This document shows, piece by piece, positions 1 through 6,759 of a stretch of DNA of 35,509 nt; within the stretch, counting starts at the first letter, position 1, and each line of letters starts with the position of its first letter. This DNA is from Bacteriovoracaceae bacterium UBA4097 (GTDB lineage Bacteria; Bdellovibrionota; Bacteriovoracia; Bacteriovoracales; Bacteriovoracaceae). The stretch spans positions 1 to 35,509 of the forward strand of contig DFXX01000065.1 of assembly GCA_002381765.1 (NCBI GenBank), in the 5' to 3' direction. The notes beneath the pieces are model-generated. The model was not told the DNA's origin. It did no database searches and saw only the letters and a list, made by a program, of their open reading frames with translations. Position numbers and translations under genes: made by a program.

Positions 1-1176
1 AATGCTTTAGAACTAACAAAAATCTGGATGAAAGGTGTCGCCATTTTTTTTGCAGTTGGTGCAGTCTCCGGAACCCTGCTCAGTTTTGAGCTGGGTCTTC
101 TGTGGCCTCAGTTTATGAAACACGCCGGCCCCATTGTGGGCCTTCCCTTTTCCTGGGAAGGAACGGCCTTCTTTTTAGAGGCCATTGCTCTTGGAATTTT
201 TCTTTACGGCTTTGGCCGAATTTCACCCTGGAAGCACTGGCTCTCCTCAGTGGCCGTGGGAATCTCCGGTGTTTTATCGGGAATTTTTGTAGTTGCAGTT
301 AATGCTTGGATGAATGCTCCCCAGGGCTTTGATTTCGTCGACGGAAAATTTATCAATATCGATCCTGTCAAGGCCATGTTTAATGATGCCTGGTTTTCCC
401 AGGCCCATCATATGACACTGGCCGCCTTCACAGCAGTGAGTGCCTCTGTTCTCTCGATCCACTCCTTATTATATCTATTAAATAGAAGAAAAAATCTCAA
501 TGCCCTCGCAATCAAAATTTGTGCTCCCATGTTTATTGCATCCTCTCTTCTTCAGCCTCTGAGTGGAGATCTAGCCGCCAAGGATGTAGCAAAGAGGCAA
601 CCCATAAAGCTTGCGGCCATGGAGTCATTGTTTGAAACAAAAAAAGGCGCTTCCTTAGTAATTGGGGGATTGCCTGATGTTAATCAAGGCAGAGTCCATT
701 ACGCTATCGAGATTCCCAAGTTATTGAGCTTTATGTCTTATGGAGATTTTGATGCTGAAGTAAAAGGTCTTAATGATTTTCCTAGAGATGAATGGCCTCC
801 CGTCCTTATAGTTCATATCGCTTTTCAAATAATGGTGGCATGCGGAAGCATTCTGGCCTTGGCCGCTCTCTGGGCACTTATTTGCCTTGTACGCAAAAAG
901 CCTCTCATAGAAAGTCCCTGGCTTTTGAAGTTATTTGTTCTGGTAGGCCCATTGGGATATGTAGCGATTGAGGCCGGCTGGACAGTAACTGAAGTTGGAA
1001 GACAACCCTGGATCATCTATGGCTACATGAAGACTAAAGAGGCGCTAACGAACGCTCCGGCCCTTCAATTAACATTCTTCACCTATCTCTTTCTTTATCT
1101 TTTTTTGATGGCAGTCGTGAGCTGGCTCTTCTATCGATTAGTCCTTATTCATTTTGTGGAAAAGGATGAGGTATGA
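1..1176 (+). CDS. cydA: Cytochrome bd-type quinol oxidase subunit I, 5'-truncated
   Basis: Membrane quinol oxidase subunit that binds hemes b558, b595 and d and reduces O2 to water. The reading frame is open to the first base of the window (codons N-A-L-E-L before the first Met at 28), so the true start lies upstream. The N-terminal heme b595 His region is therefore missing. Visible are a conserved F-A-V-G-...-F-E-L-G segment at the start, an A-H-H-M segment matching the region of the b558 His ligand, an 'F-Q-I-M-V-A-C-G' segment matching the axial Met, 'K-L-A-A-M-E' matching the quinol-site Lys/Glu of the Q loop, and 'G-R-Q-P-W' near the C-terminus. The Q loop is short, as in the cyanide-insensitive (CIO-like) branch. 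Its stop overlaps the cydB start by four bases (ATGA), indicating translational coupling. Identification is firm; substrate (ubiquinol or menaquinol) cannot be told. Confidence 0.93.
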   Translation, partial: NALELTKIWMKGVAIFFAVGAVSGTLLSFELGLLWPQFMKHAGPIVGLPFSWEGTAFFLEAIALGIFLYGFGRISPWKHWLSSVAVGISGVLSGIFVVAVNAWMNAPQGFDFVDGKFINIDPVKAMFNDAWFSQAHHMTLAAFTAVSASVLSIHSLLYLLNRRKNLNALAIKICAPMFIASSLLQPLSGDLAAKDVAKRQPIKLAAMESLFETKKGASLVIGGLPDVNQGRVHYAIEIPKLLSFMSYGDFDAEVKGLNDFPRDEWPPVLIVHIAFQIMVACGSILALAALWALICLVRKKPLIESPWLLKLFVLVGPLGYVAIEAGWTVTEVGRQPWIIYGYMKTKEALTNAPALQLTFFTYLFLYLFLMAVVSWLFYRLVLIHFVEKDEV

Positions 1177-2201
1177 TTCTAGAATTTATCCTTCTTGTTC
1201 TTACTGTCGCTTTGTTTCTCTATGCTTTTTTAGCAGGTGCAGACTTCGGCGCTGGTATTCTGCAACTTCTCCCCATCGGAATCTCAAAAGAAAAGAAAAT
1301 GGATTTTATCGGCAAGGCAATGGGGCCGGTGTGGGAAGCCAATCATATTTGGTTAATTCTTGCACTGGTAATTTCTTTTAATGCTTTTCCTGATATCTTT
1401 TGGTTTATCTCTGAATATTTTCATTTTCCCTTAGGAGCATTGGTTATTGGAATCATATTCCGAGGAGCTAGTTTTACTTTCCTTCACTATGACCCTATTA
1501 AAGATAGAAGTGAAAAAATCTATCATTGGATTTTCGGACTCTCCTCAATCTGGTGCACGATGTGGATTGGAATTATCGTTGGATCAGTGATGTTAGGAAA
1601 TTTCTCACTTGAAGATAAGGAAATTTATCCACGCTACTTTGAACACTGGTTAAATCCTTTTGCTATCATGATGGGAATCTTTATTACCAATCTTATGATG
1701 TTTAATGCTTCTCTTTTTCTTTACCTCGAGACCAGAGAAGATAAGCATCAATGGCTTAAAGTCACGGGGCGAGTTCTCCTGCTGACCATTATTTCTGGGG
1801 CCCTCGTTCATATTTCTTTATTTATCCAAAATGCAAATCGTTGGATGCTCTTTTTTTCAAATGGCCTCAGTTTAACACTCATTATGCTTTCATTTTTTCT
1901 CTTATTCCCACAATACTACTTTATAAAAAACAACTATCGCAAATCCTCTCGTCTCCTGGCAGGAACTCAACTGCTGGCCATCATGGCGGCAGGCTTTGCT
2001 CCTCTATTTCCAAAAGTAATATTATTTCGAGATAATTCTTCTTTTGATATTTATGCAAAAGCAGCTGAGCCCGAAGTTTTACGTCTTCTGGCCATCGCCC
2101 TGGCAGTAGGTTGTGTTTTTATCCTCCCAAGCTACTTTTACTTACTTAAGATCTTTAAGGCCCAGGATCAAAAATTTGAAAGAGATGTTAAAAAGGGTTA
2201 G
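1173..2201 (+). CDS. cydB: Cytochrome bd-type quinol oxidase subunit II
   Basis: Second structural subunit of the bd oxidase, a polytopic membrane protein of 342 residues that stabilises the heme-bearing CydA. The N-terminal 'F-L-A-G-A-D-F-G-A-G' segment and the 'G-P-V-W-E-A-N-H-I-W-L' motif are diagnostic for CydB, and about eight or nine hydrophobic helices follow. It starts within the cydA stop codon (ATGA). No CydX-like micro-ORF is evident behind it: only eight bases separate its stop from the end of the convergent thpR-like gene. No cydDC transporter genes are in the window, so heme d assembly factors must be elsewhere. Confidence 0.93.
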   Translation: MILEFILLVLTVALFLYAFLAGADFGAGILQLLPIGISKEKKMDFIGKAMGPVWEANHIWLILALVISFNAFPDIFWFISEYFHFPLGALVIGIIFRGASFTFLHYDPIKDRSEKIYHWIFGLSSIWCTMWIGIIVGSVMLGNFSLEDKEIYPRYFEHWLNPFAIMMGIFITNLMMFNASLFLYLETREDKHQWLKVTGRVLLLTIISGALVHISLFIQNANRWMLFFSNGLSLTLIMLSFFLLFPQYYFIKNNYRKSSRLLAGTQLLAIMAAGFAPLFPKVILFRDNSSFDIYAKAAEPEVLRLLAIALAVGCVFILPSYFYLLKIFKAQDQKFERDVKKG

Positions 2202-2209
2202 TAAGATTT

Positions 2210-2752
2210 TTAACCAAGATAATATTCTGCTAAAGAAATATAAGTAGGAATCGATCCATCAAAGTTGCTCTCATAGAGCTCTACTTTTTCCACACTAATA
2301 TCACACAACTCATGGTGCTTAACAGTCCTGAGGGCCTCAGATAAATCTTTGGCTCGATTGAGTTGGGCCACAGTTAAATGAGGATTATATCCCTTCACCT
2401 CAATATTGAGGCCTATCTCATTGAGTCTTCGCTCACAGTTTCCATGAAGGGATCTGAGAACAAGTGAATTTTGAACCCCCACCCAAACATACTTTGATTC
2501 CCGTTCGGTAGGAAAGGCACTAAAGCCAATGAGTCTGAGACTAAAGGGATCATGTTCTTTGGCCACCTCTTTTAGGACTTGAGAGATGGCAGGCAATTGC
2601 TCGGGTTCAATATTTCCCAAATAATTCAGTGTTATATGATAATTCTCTTTGGGAATTAATTCATACTCAACATTCTGCTGATTTAATACCTGCTTCATAG
2701 GATCTAAATTGAGATGCAATCCAATGGCACTAATTCCTAAAAAGCATTTCAT
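2210..2752 (-). CDS. thpR: RNA 2',3'-cyclic phosphodiesterase (2'-5' RNA ligase family)
   Basis: A 180-residue two-histidine phosphoesterase. Two H-x-T motifs are visible, H-I-T-L at about residue 39 and H-L-T-V at about residue 125; these form the active site in the LigT/ThpR family. The length matches the bacterial family (about 175-190 residues). Family members open 2',3'-cyclic phosphates on RNA, and the E. coli enzyme also joins tRNA half-molecules in vitro. The start codon overlaps the stop of the upstream BON gene by one base (TAATG), so the two are probably one transcript, although a functional link is not obvious. Confidence 0.85.
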   Translation of the reverse strand: MKCFLGISAIGLHLNLDPMKQVLNQQNVEYELIPKENYHITLNYLGNIEPEQLPAISQVLKEVAKEHDPFSLRLIGFSAFPTERESKYVWVGVQNSLVLRSLHGNCERRLNEIGLNIEVKGYNPHLTVAQLNRAKDLSEALRTVKHHELCDISVEKVELYESNFDGSIPTYISLAEYYLG

Positions 2753-2997
2753 TAATTCATCCGTCCCATGACTATAATATTATTATGAATAATACCAACT
2801 CCCTGAATAAGATTTGCCATAGAAGTCGCAGCATCTTTTTCTTCCTGGCTTTCTACCTTTCCTTCAAGTGTTACATCGCAATGATATGCTGAAACAGTTA
2901 TATTGCTGTTAATCACATGGCTGTTCTGAAGCAATTCCCTTATAGCACTCGCTAATAGGTCGTCAGAATTAAAGAGATCATTCTCTGTTGGCATCAT
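2752..2997 (-). CDS. BON-domain protein
   Basis: A small protein of 81 residues consisting essentially of one BON domain: helix, then strands with the typical 'D-V-T-L-E-G-K-V' hairpin, then the helix and final strand 'G-V-G-I-I-H-N-N-I'. BON domains are found in OsmY-like periplasmic and secretin-associated proteins, where they are thought to contact membranes. No signal peptide is visible, so it may be cytoplasmic. The start was set at the ATG-ATG pair preceded at good distance by AGGAG; an ATG 18 bases further upstream lies before that site and is less likely. It is translationally coupled to the thpR-like gene. Confidence 0.7.
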   Translation of the reverse strand: MMPTENDLFNSDDLLASAIRELLQNSHVINSNITVSAYHCDVTLEGKVESQEEKDAATSMANLIQGVGIIHNNIIVMGRMN

Positions 2998-3277
2998 AAT
3001 TAACTCCTTTCTCATTAATCATGAAATCATCTGCCTTCTCTTACAAGGTCCTCCTGGCCAAGAATGATCTGTCAACGCACTTGTTCTTAGAGATTTTTTT
3101 CTGGGGTATTTTTAGTTGAGAACTTCATTTCGACTTAAGCTTAGAACCCAGTATTTTTTTGCTTTCTTTCGTCAGGTAAACCTAAAAATTCAACAGCTTC
3201 CATAATAGTCATAAAAGTGAGCTCAAGAATCAGCTGTTGCATCTTGACCCAAACTAAATTTTCAAATCACAAGTCAC

Positions 3278-3297
3278 TGATGACACGAGGGATTTTT
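3278..3297 (+). promoter_or_regulatory. Block shared with the upstream region of the paralogous lipoprotein
   Basis: The 20 bases TGATGACACGAGGGATTTTT match 18 of 20 with 13942-13961. This copy lies 121 bases before the start of lipoprotein copy A, on its coding strand. It could be an activator or repressor site; the function is inferred only from recurrence beside paralogous genes. Confidence 0.35.
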
Positions 3298-3350
3298 TCT
3301 ATTGAAGATCGATGTTTGATTGGTCAATATTGAGCCATCTTATGTTTATC

Positions 3351-3376
3351 TTCAGGTTAAAAGAGAAAGACCTGAA
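3351..3376 (+). promoter_or_regulatory. Inverted repeat upstream of lipoprotein copy A
   Basis: Arms TTCAGGT and ACCTGAA (7 of 7 complementary) with a 12-base purine-rich spacer, ending 22 bases before the ATG at 3399. It could be an operator or a 5' UTR hairpin. Confidence 0.35.
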
Positions 3377-3398
3377 CCAATCTTAAAGAGGTATATCA

Positions 3399-4052
3399 AT
3401 GCTTAGAACTTTATCACTTTTATTCGTATTCTTATTCTTAGCTTCTTGTGGAAAATCAGGAGGAGGCAGTAGCTCAAGTGGGACCGGTGCTGCATCAACC
3501 AATGGTGAAACTGTATCGCTTGAAGAAATATCCCCAGAAAATGTAGTTCCAAGTGCTGCATTAAATTTTAATGTTGATTTAAAGATGAATGGCTTTGATG
3601 CAGATCATGAAGATAAGGTTTTGGAAGCTGCCGAACTTATTAAGAAAGTTGTGGCGACAGAAGAGTTTAAGAATGCGATCTTAAACCATACTTATAAAGG
3701 CAAGAAGACATTTGTAGATAACGGTGGTCTAAGCAATGCCAAAATTTATAAGAAGATACTTGAAGGTTCTGAGAAGCTAAATCCAGGTAAGGACAACACC
3801 ATGAACCTCACTCTCGTTTCTTACTTTGAATCAGAGAACACTGTAGGTTATACCTATCCAAGTGTGATGAAAGTTTGGATGAATAGAAAATATCTCAATC
3901 AATATGCTCCGGCCCGCATCACTACCAATATGATGCATGAATGGTTGCATAAGGTTGGCTTCAAGCATGATGTAAAGAAGACTCCTAACCGCAAGTACTC
4001 AGTTCCTTACGCTGTTGGATACCTTGTCTCTGATCTTGCTAAAAAAATGTAA
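3399..4052 (+). CDS. Lipoprotein with metzincin-type zinc-binding motif (copy A)
   Basis: A 217-residue exported lipoprotein. The signal peptide ends in a lipobox (L-A-S-C, Cys 17), followed by a Gly/Ser-rich linker to about residue 35. The C-terminal domain contains H-E-W-L-H-K-V-G-F-K-H at residues 180-190, an exact HExxHxxGxxH match, the three-His zinc site and Glu base of metzincin metallopeptidases. A S-V-P-Y sequence at 201-204 sits where a Met-turn is expected but has no Met. It is homologous over the whole mature domain to the minus-strand gene ending at 13132, including 'H-T-Y-x-G-K-K-T-F-V-D-N' and 'V-G-Y-T-Y'. A metallopeptidase is the obvious inference; activity and substrate are unknown. 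Start supported by AAAGAGG 7 bases upstream. Confidence 0.75.
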   Translation: MLRTLSLLFVFLFLASCGKSGGGSSSSGTGAASTNGETVSLEEISPENVVPSAALNFNVDLKMNGFDADHEDKVLEAAELIKKVVATEEFKNAILNHTYKGKKTFVDNGGLSNAKIYKKILEGSEKLNPGKDNTMNLTLVSYFESENTVGYTYPSVMKVWMNRKYLNQYAPARITTNMMHEWLHKVGFKHDVKKTPNRKYSVPYAVGYLVSDLAKKM

Positions 4053-4058
4053 TTCAAT

Positions 4059-4095
4059 CCCTGCCGACAAGCTAACCTCCTTTTCGGCAGGGTTT
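4059..4095 (+). terminator. Intrinsic terminator-like hairpin after lipoprotein copy A
   Basis: Stem CCCTGCCGA (4059-4067) pairs with TCGGCAGGG (4084-4092) around a 16-base loop, followed by only a short T run (TTT). Confidence 0.55.
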
Positions 4096-4150
4096 CATAA
4101 CTAAACCGCTCGCTTGATTTGTCCCTTGCATCTTGTTCAGACTAGAGAGT

Positions 4151-4864
4151 ATGAAAAAGTTGCTCTCTACTTTTATATTGGACCAGAGCTTTCCCTGTAT
4201 TATGGCAAAACAGGTTATTAATAAAGACAAACTCTCTCATCTCGAACTTCCCAATCTCCTCGACAACAAAAATATTTCACTCGCCTTAAAAACTATTTAC
4301 TCCGTGGTTGACTCTTACCGGAATGATCCAAATAATTTTCGCAGCTTAATTATTAGTGTCACAGACAAAAGATATTTAAACTTTCAGGTCTTCGAGAATG
4401 ATTTTTGGCAGTTTCTTGAGGCGCTTTACCTGGAAGACAGTGAAGAATATGTTCATGACGCTCGTGTATCAAGTAATCCCAATGATTCAAATTTTAGTTT
4501 TAGTCTTAAAGAAGAAGCTTTCTTCATATTGGCACTACATCCAGAGAGCCCTCGATTTTCTAGAAGATTTAAATGTCCTTCGATTGTCTTTAATATTCAT
4601 CAGCAATTTGAAACACTGCGCGCTCAGGGTATCTTCTCACGCATTAGAAACATCATCAGAGAAAGAGATAAAAAACTTCAAGGATCAATTAATCCTATGT
4701 TAAAAGATTTTGGAGAGAAATCAGAGATCTTCCAATATCTAGGAAGAAGCTATGATGAAGATGATCCTTCTCCATTAAACCTGAGGACGAAAAATGAACA
4801 TTATCAAACCACGCCACGGTACAAGCTTTATTCTGAAGAAGGGCGAGAAGCTCAAAGTTACTGA
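4151..4864 (+). CDS. YqcI/YcgG family protein (GntA-like heme-dependent N-hydroxylase family)
   Basis: About 237 residues. The family hallmarks visible are an early 'F-P-C' motif, 'F-R-S-L-I-I-S-V', and 'F-W-Q-F-L-E-A-L' followed by a hydrophobic strand and 'H-P-E-S-P-R-F-S-R-R-F'. A characterised member, GntA, is a heme-dependent N-hydroxylase in guanitoxin synthesis acting on a cyclic guanidine; whether this one uses the same chemistry is inference. The start was set at the ATG at 4151 (weak AGAGAG upstream) instead of a TTG 18 bases earlier. The C-terminal 23 residues run into the next gene, overlapping it by 71 bases in another frame; family members usually end near that point, so the extension may come from loss of an original stop. 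Confidence 0.72.
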   Translation: MKKLLSTFILDQSFPCIMAKQVINKDKLSHLELPNLLDNKNISLALKTIYSVVDSYRNDPNNFRSLIISVTDKRYLNFQVFENDFWQFLEALYLEDSEEYVHDARVSSNPNDSNFSFSLKEEAFFILALHPESPRFSRRFKCPSIVFNIHQQFETLRAQGIFSRIRNIIRERDKKLQGSINPMLKDFGEKSEIFQYLGRSYDEDDPSPLNLRTKNEHYQTTPRYKLYSEEGREAQSY

Positions 4865-5372
4865 TCTAGAGGGAGAGCAAGTCTCAGACTTTTTTTGTTT
4901 CAACCTGCATGATCATGAAGAATACCTTTCTTCTGGCAGGACTTTGGATTACATGTCAAAGATCTATCTTTCTGAGGGCGATATCCTCTATTCAAACAGA
5001 AGCACACCTCTGGTCAAAATTGTGGCCGATAAAGTGGGCCGACACGATTTCTTACTAACACCATGTTCAAAAGATACTTTTTCTATCATTTATGGCGATA
5101 AAAAACCTCATCATGGCTGCGAAGGAAATTTGCAAAAAGCTTTTCTTGAGCAAGGTTTAAAGCTCGATGGCCTGCCTACAACATTTAATATCTTTATGAA
5201 TGTAGAGTTGGACGAGAAAGGCCATATCAAGGTTTCTCCTCCTCGCTCTAAAGCTGGTGAGTACATTATACTGGAAGCGATGGAAGATCTAATTGTGGGG
5301 CTAACAGCTTGCTCGGCTCTTCAATCAAATAATGGATCATTCAAACCCATCGGACATGAAATCGTGAGCTAG
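4794..5372 (+). CDS. DUF1989 / urea carboxylase-associated family protein
   Basis: A 192-residue cytoplasmic protein with the DUF1989 pattern: 'G-E-Q-V-S-D-F', 'S-N-R-S-T-P-L', 'L-L-T-P-C-S' (Cys 91), 'H-H-G-C-E-G-N' (Cys 109), 'P-P-R-S-K-A-G-E-Y', and 'L-T-A-C-S' (Cys 173). The three Cys are the likely metal ligands. Paired DUF1989 proteins form carboxyguanidine deiminase (CgdAB) in bacterial guanidine degradation, and others are annotated urea carboxylase-associated. Here there is a single copy. It starts at an ATG preceded by GAGG inside the 3' end of the YqcI-family gene, so the two are co-translated. A role in guanidino or amidino compound turnover is inferred from both families. No carboxylase, transporter or guanidine riboswitch is adjacent. 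Confidence 0.8.
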   Translation: MNIIKPRHGTSFILKKGEKLKVTDLEGEQVSDFFCFNLHDHEEYLSSGRTLDYMSKIYLSEGDILYSNRSTPLVKIVADKVGRHDFLLTPCSKDTFSIIYGDKKPHHGCEGNLQKAFLEQGLKLDGLPTTFNIFMNVELDEKGHIKVSPPRSKAGEYIILEAMEDLIVGLTACSALQSNNGSFKPIGHEIVS

Positions 5373-5373
5373 C

Positions 5374-5793
5374 CTAGGCTTTCTTCTTGAGTTTTACGTC
5401 AAAAGGATTCGCCTTGCGCTTGGCCTCATTACGAGCTTTTTTGGCCAACTGAGTTGCTTTAAAAGAGAGATCTTTTTGAAGATCTTTTTTCTTATCTTTC
5501 TTTTCTACTGGCTTTTTGCTGCTACTCTCTCCTCTTTGAGGAATAGCAAAATTTGCCTTAACAGTTCTCCCGTCGATTACTGTTTGATTAAGACTATCAA
5601 TGGCCTTTTGAGCTTCTTCGATAGAAGCCATTTCAACAAAGGCCATACCTCGAGACTGATTGGTGGTTGGTTCAACGATGATCTTGATAAACTTGATTGT
5701 GCCAAATTTTGAAAAGAGAGATTTAAGTCCGTTACGATCACGCTCATAAGAGAGATTCGATATGTATACAGTAGAAGAAGGCTTATTTTTCAT
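5374..5793 (-). CDS. RRM-type RNA-binding protein
   Basis: 139 residues: one N-terminal RNA recognition motif with RNP2 'V-Y-I-S-N-L' at residues 9-14 and RNP1 'R-G-M-A-F-V-E-M' at about 48-55, then a Lys-rich, probably disordered tail from about residue 85. Single-RRM proteins with basic or Gly-rich tails are known in cyanobacteria and many Proteobacteria, where cold-shock and RNA-chaperone roles have been proposed. It has its own probable promoter region downstream of the methyltransferase-like gene and converges on the DUF1989 gene with one base between stops. Confidence 0.85.
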   Translation of the reverse strand: MKNKPSSTVYISNLSYERDRNGLKSLFSKFGTIKFIKIIVEPTTNQSRGMAFVEMASIEEAQKAIDSLNQTVIDGRTVKANFAIPQRGESSSKKPVEKKDKKKDLQKDLSFKATQLAKKARNEAKRKANPFDVKLKKKA

Positions 5794-5848
5794 TCCCTTT
5801 CTCTATATCATGCATAGGGACATTGTCCATAATTGTTGTAAGGAAAAT

Positions 5849-5866
5849 GGCCACCCAAAGGTGGCC
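5849..5866 (-). terminator. Terminator of the methyltransferase-like lipoprotein gene
   Basis: GGCCACC (5849-5855) and GGTGGCC (5860-5866) form a tight 7-bp stem with a 4-base loop just downstream of the minus-strand stop at 5876; the minus-strand read continues ATTTTCCTT. Confidence 0.7.
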
Positions 5867-5875
5867 CTGAATTTA

Positions 5876-6664
5876 TTACTTGATGAATTTTAGTGTCATG
5901 CGATCGCTTTCTCCAATCGCCTCATACTTAGCTCTATCTTTCTCCCCCAAACGAAGTGATGGCGGAAGAGTCCATACACCCTCCGGATGTTTAGTTGAGT
6001 CCTTTGGATTCGCATTGATTTCAGATGTCGCCACTAAGCGGAAACCGGCCTTAGTTGCCATACGGATGACATCTTTTTGAGCAACGTAGCCACTTTTAGC
6101 ATCAGTCCGACCGGCAGCTGCTCTATGCTCAACTACCCCCAGGATTCCTCCTGGCTTAAGAACATCGTAAAAGGCCTTAAAGGCAGCGCTCTCACCTTTA
6201 ACCGTCATCCAATTATGAACATTTCTGAAGGTGAGGACCATATCGGCAGATCCTTTCTTAGGAAGGTTAATCTGGCCGGGAGGAGAAAAGAGAGCGGTTT
6301 CCATGTTCTGAGAAACTTCTGGATACTTCTTTTTCCAAGCTTCGATACTGGCTTCATTAGCGATCTGATAGGGCTTAGTTCCAGATACTGTGGCCATAAT
6401 GTACTTCCCCTTCTCGGCCAGAAGAGGAGCGAGGATTTCCATATACCAACCTGCACCCGGAGCAATTTCCACCACCGTCATGTTCGGTTTAACTCCAAAA
6501 AAATCCAGAGTCTTGGCAGGATTGCGATACTTATCACGGGCCTTATTGGCCTCGGTTCTATAAGAACTAGCAACGGCTTCCTCGATAGATTGAGGAAGCT
6601 TTCTTTCAGGTTTTGAAGCACAGGCAACGAGCGCAAGCAGGGAAGCCATCCAAAGTTTTTTCAT
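5876..6664 (-). CDS. Exported methyltransferase-fold lipoprotein (COG4798-like)
   Basis: 262 residues. The N-terminus is a lipoprotein signal peptide (L-V-A-C, Cys 15). The mature part has a class I SAM-methyltransferase fold: motif I 'V-V-E-I-A-P-G-A-G-W-Y' at about residues 64-74, 'A-D-M-V-L-T-F-R-N-V-H-N-W' as motif IV, and 'L-K-P-G-G-I-L-G-V-V-E-H' after it. Predicted exported methyltransferases of this type are recurrent in Proteobacteria, but there is no known periplasmic pool of S-adenosylmethionine, so the true ligand is uncertain. Start supported by AAAGGA upstream. Monocistronic, with a clear terminator. Confidence 0.78.
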   Translation of the reverse strand: MKKLWMASLLALVACASKPERKLPQSIEEAVASSYRTEANKARDKYRNPAKTLDFFGVKPNMTVVEIAPGAGWYMEILAPLLAEKGKYIMATVSGTKPYQIANEASIEAWKKKYPEVSQNMETALFSPPGQINLPKKGSADMVLTFRNVHNWMTVKGESAAFKAFYDVLKPGGILGVVEHRAAAGRTDAKSGYVAQKDVIRMATKAGFRLVATSEINANPKDSTKHPEGVWTLPPSLRLGEKDRAKYEAIGESDRMTLKFIK

Positions 6665-6759
6665 TTTGATATCCTTTGAGTAAATAATTAAAAGAAAAGA
6701 ATAACACCATCCGACTTATATCTCCTTAACAAGCGCGTCAGATTCTGCTAAAAACTTTT

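Larger units (their letters stand above)
2998..3398. other. Gene-free interval with upstream elements
   Basis: About 400 bases lie between the divergent BON gene and the metzincin-motif lipoprotein. No ORF with a ribosome binding site is convincing; a 33-codon minus-strand frame near 3160-3240 lacks one. Two structures are visible: the 20-base block at 3278-3297 that recurs near the paralogous gene at 13.9 kb, and an inverted repeat at 3351-3376. The rest is AT-rich and unassigned. Confidence 0.6.

Noticed and set aside
3160..3260. A 33-codon minus-strand frame in the gene-free interval
   Set aside because: No ribosome binding site, no recognisable family and no codon or context support; could be chance.
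4133..4150. Upstream TTG start for the YqcI-family gene
   Set aside because: No ribosome site; the ATG 18 bases later gives a normal N-terminus.
4053..4150. Guanidine riboswitch before the YqcI/DUF1989 pair
   Set aside because: I looked for guanidine-sensing hairpins because of the inferred chemistry; only the upstream gene's terminator hairpin is visible.
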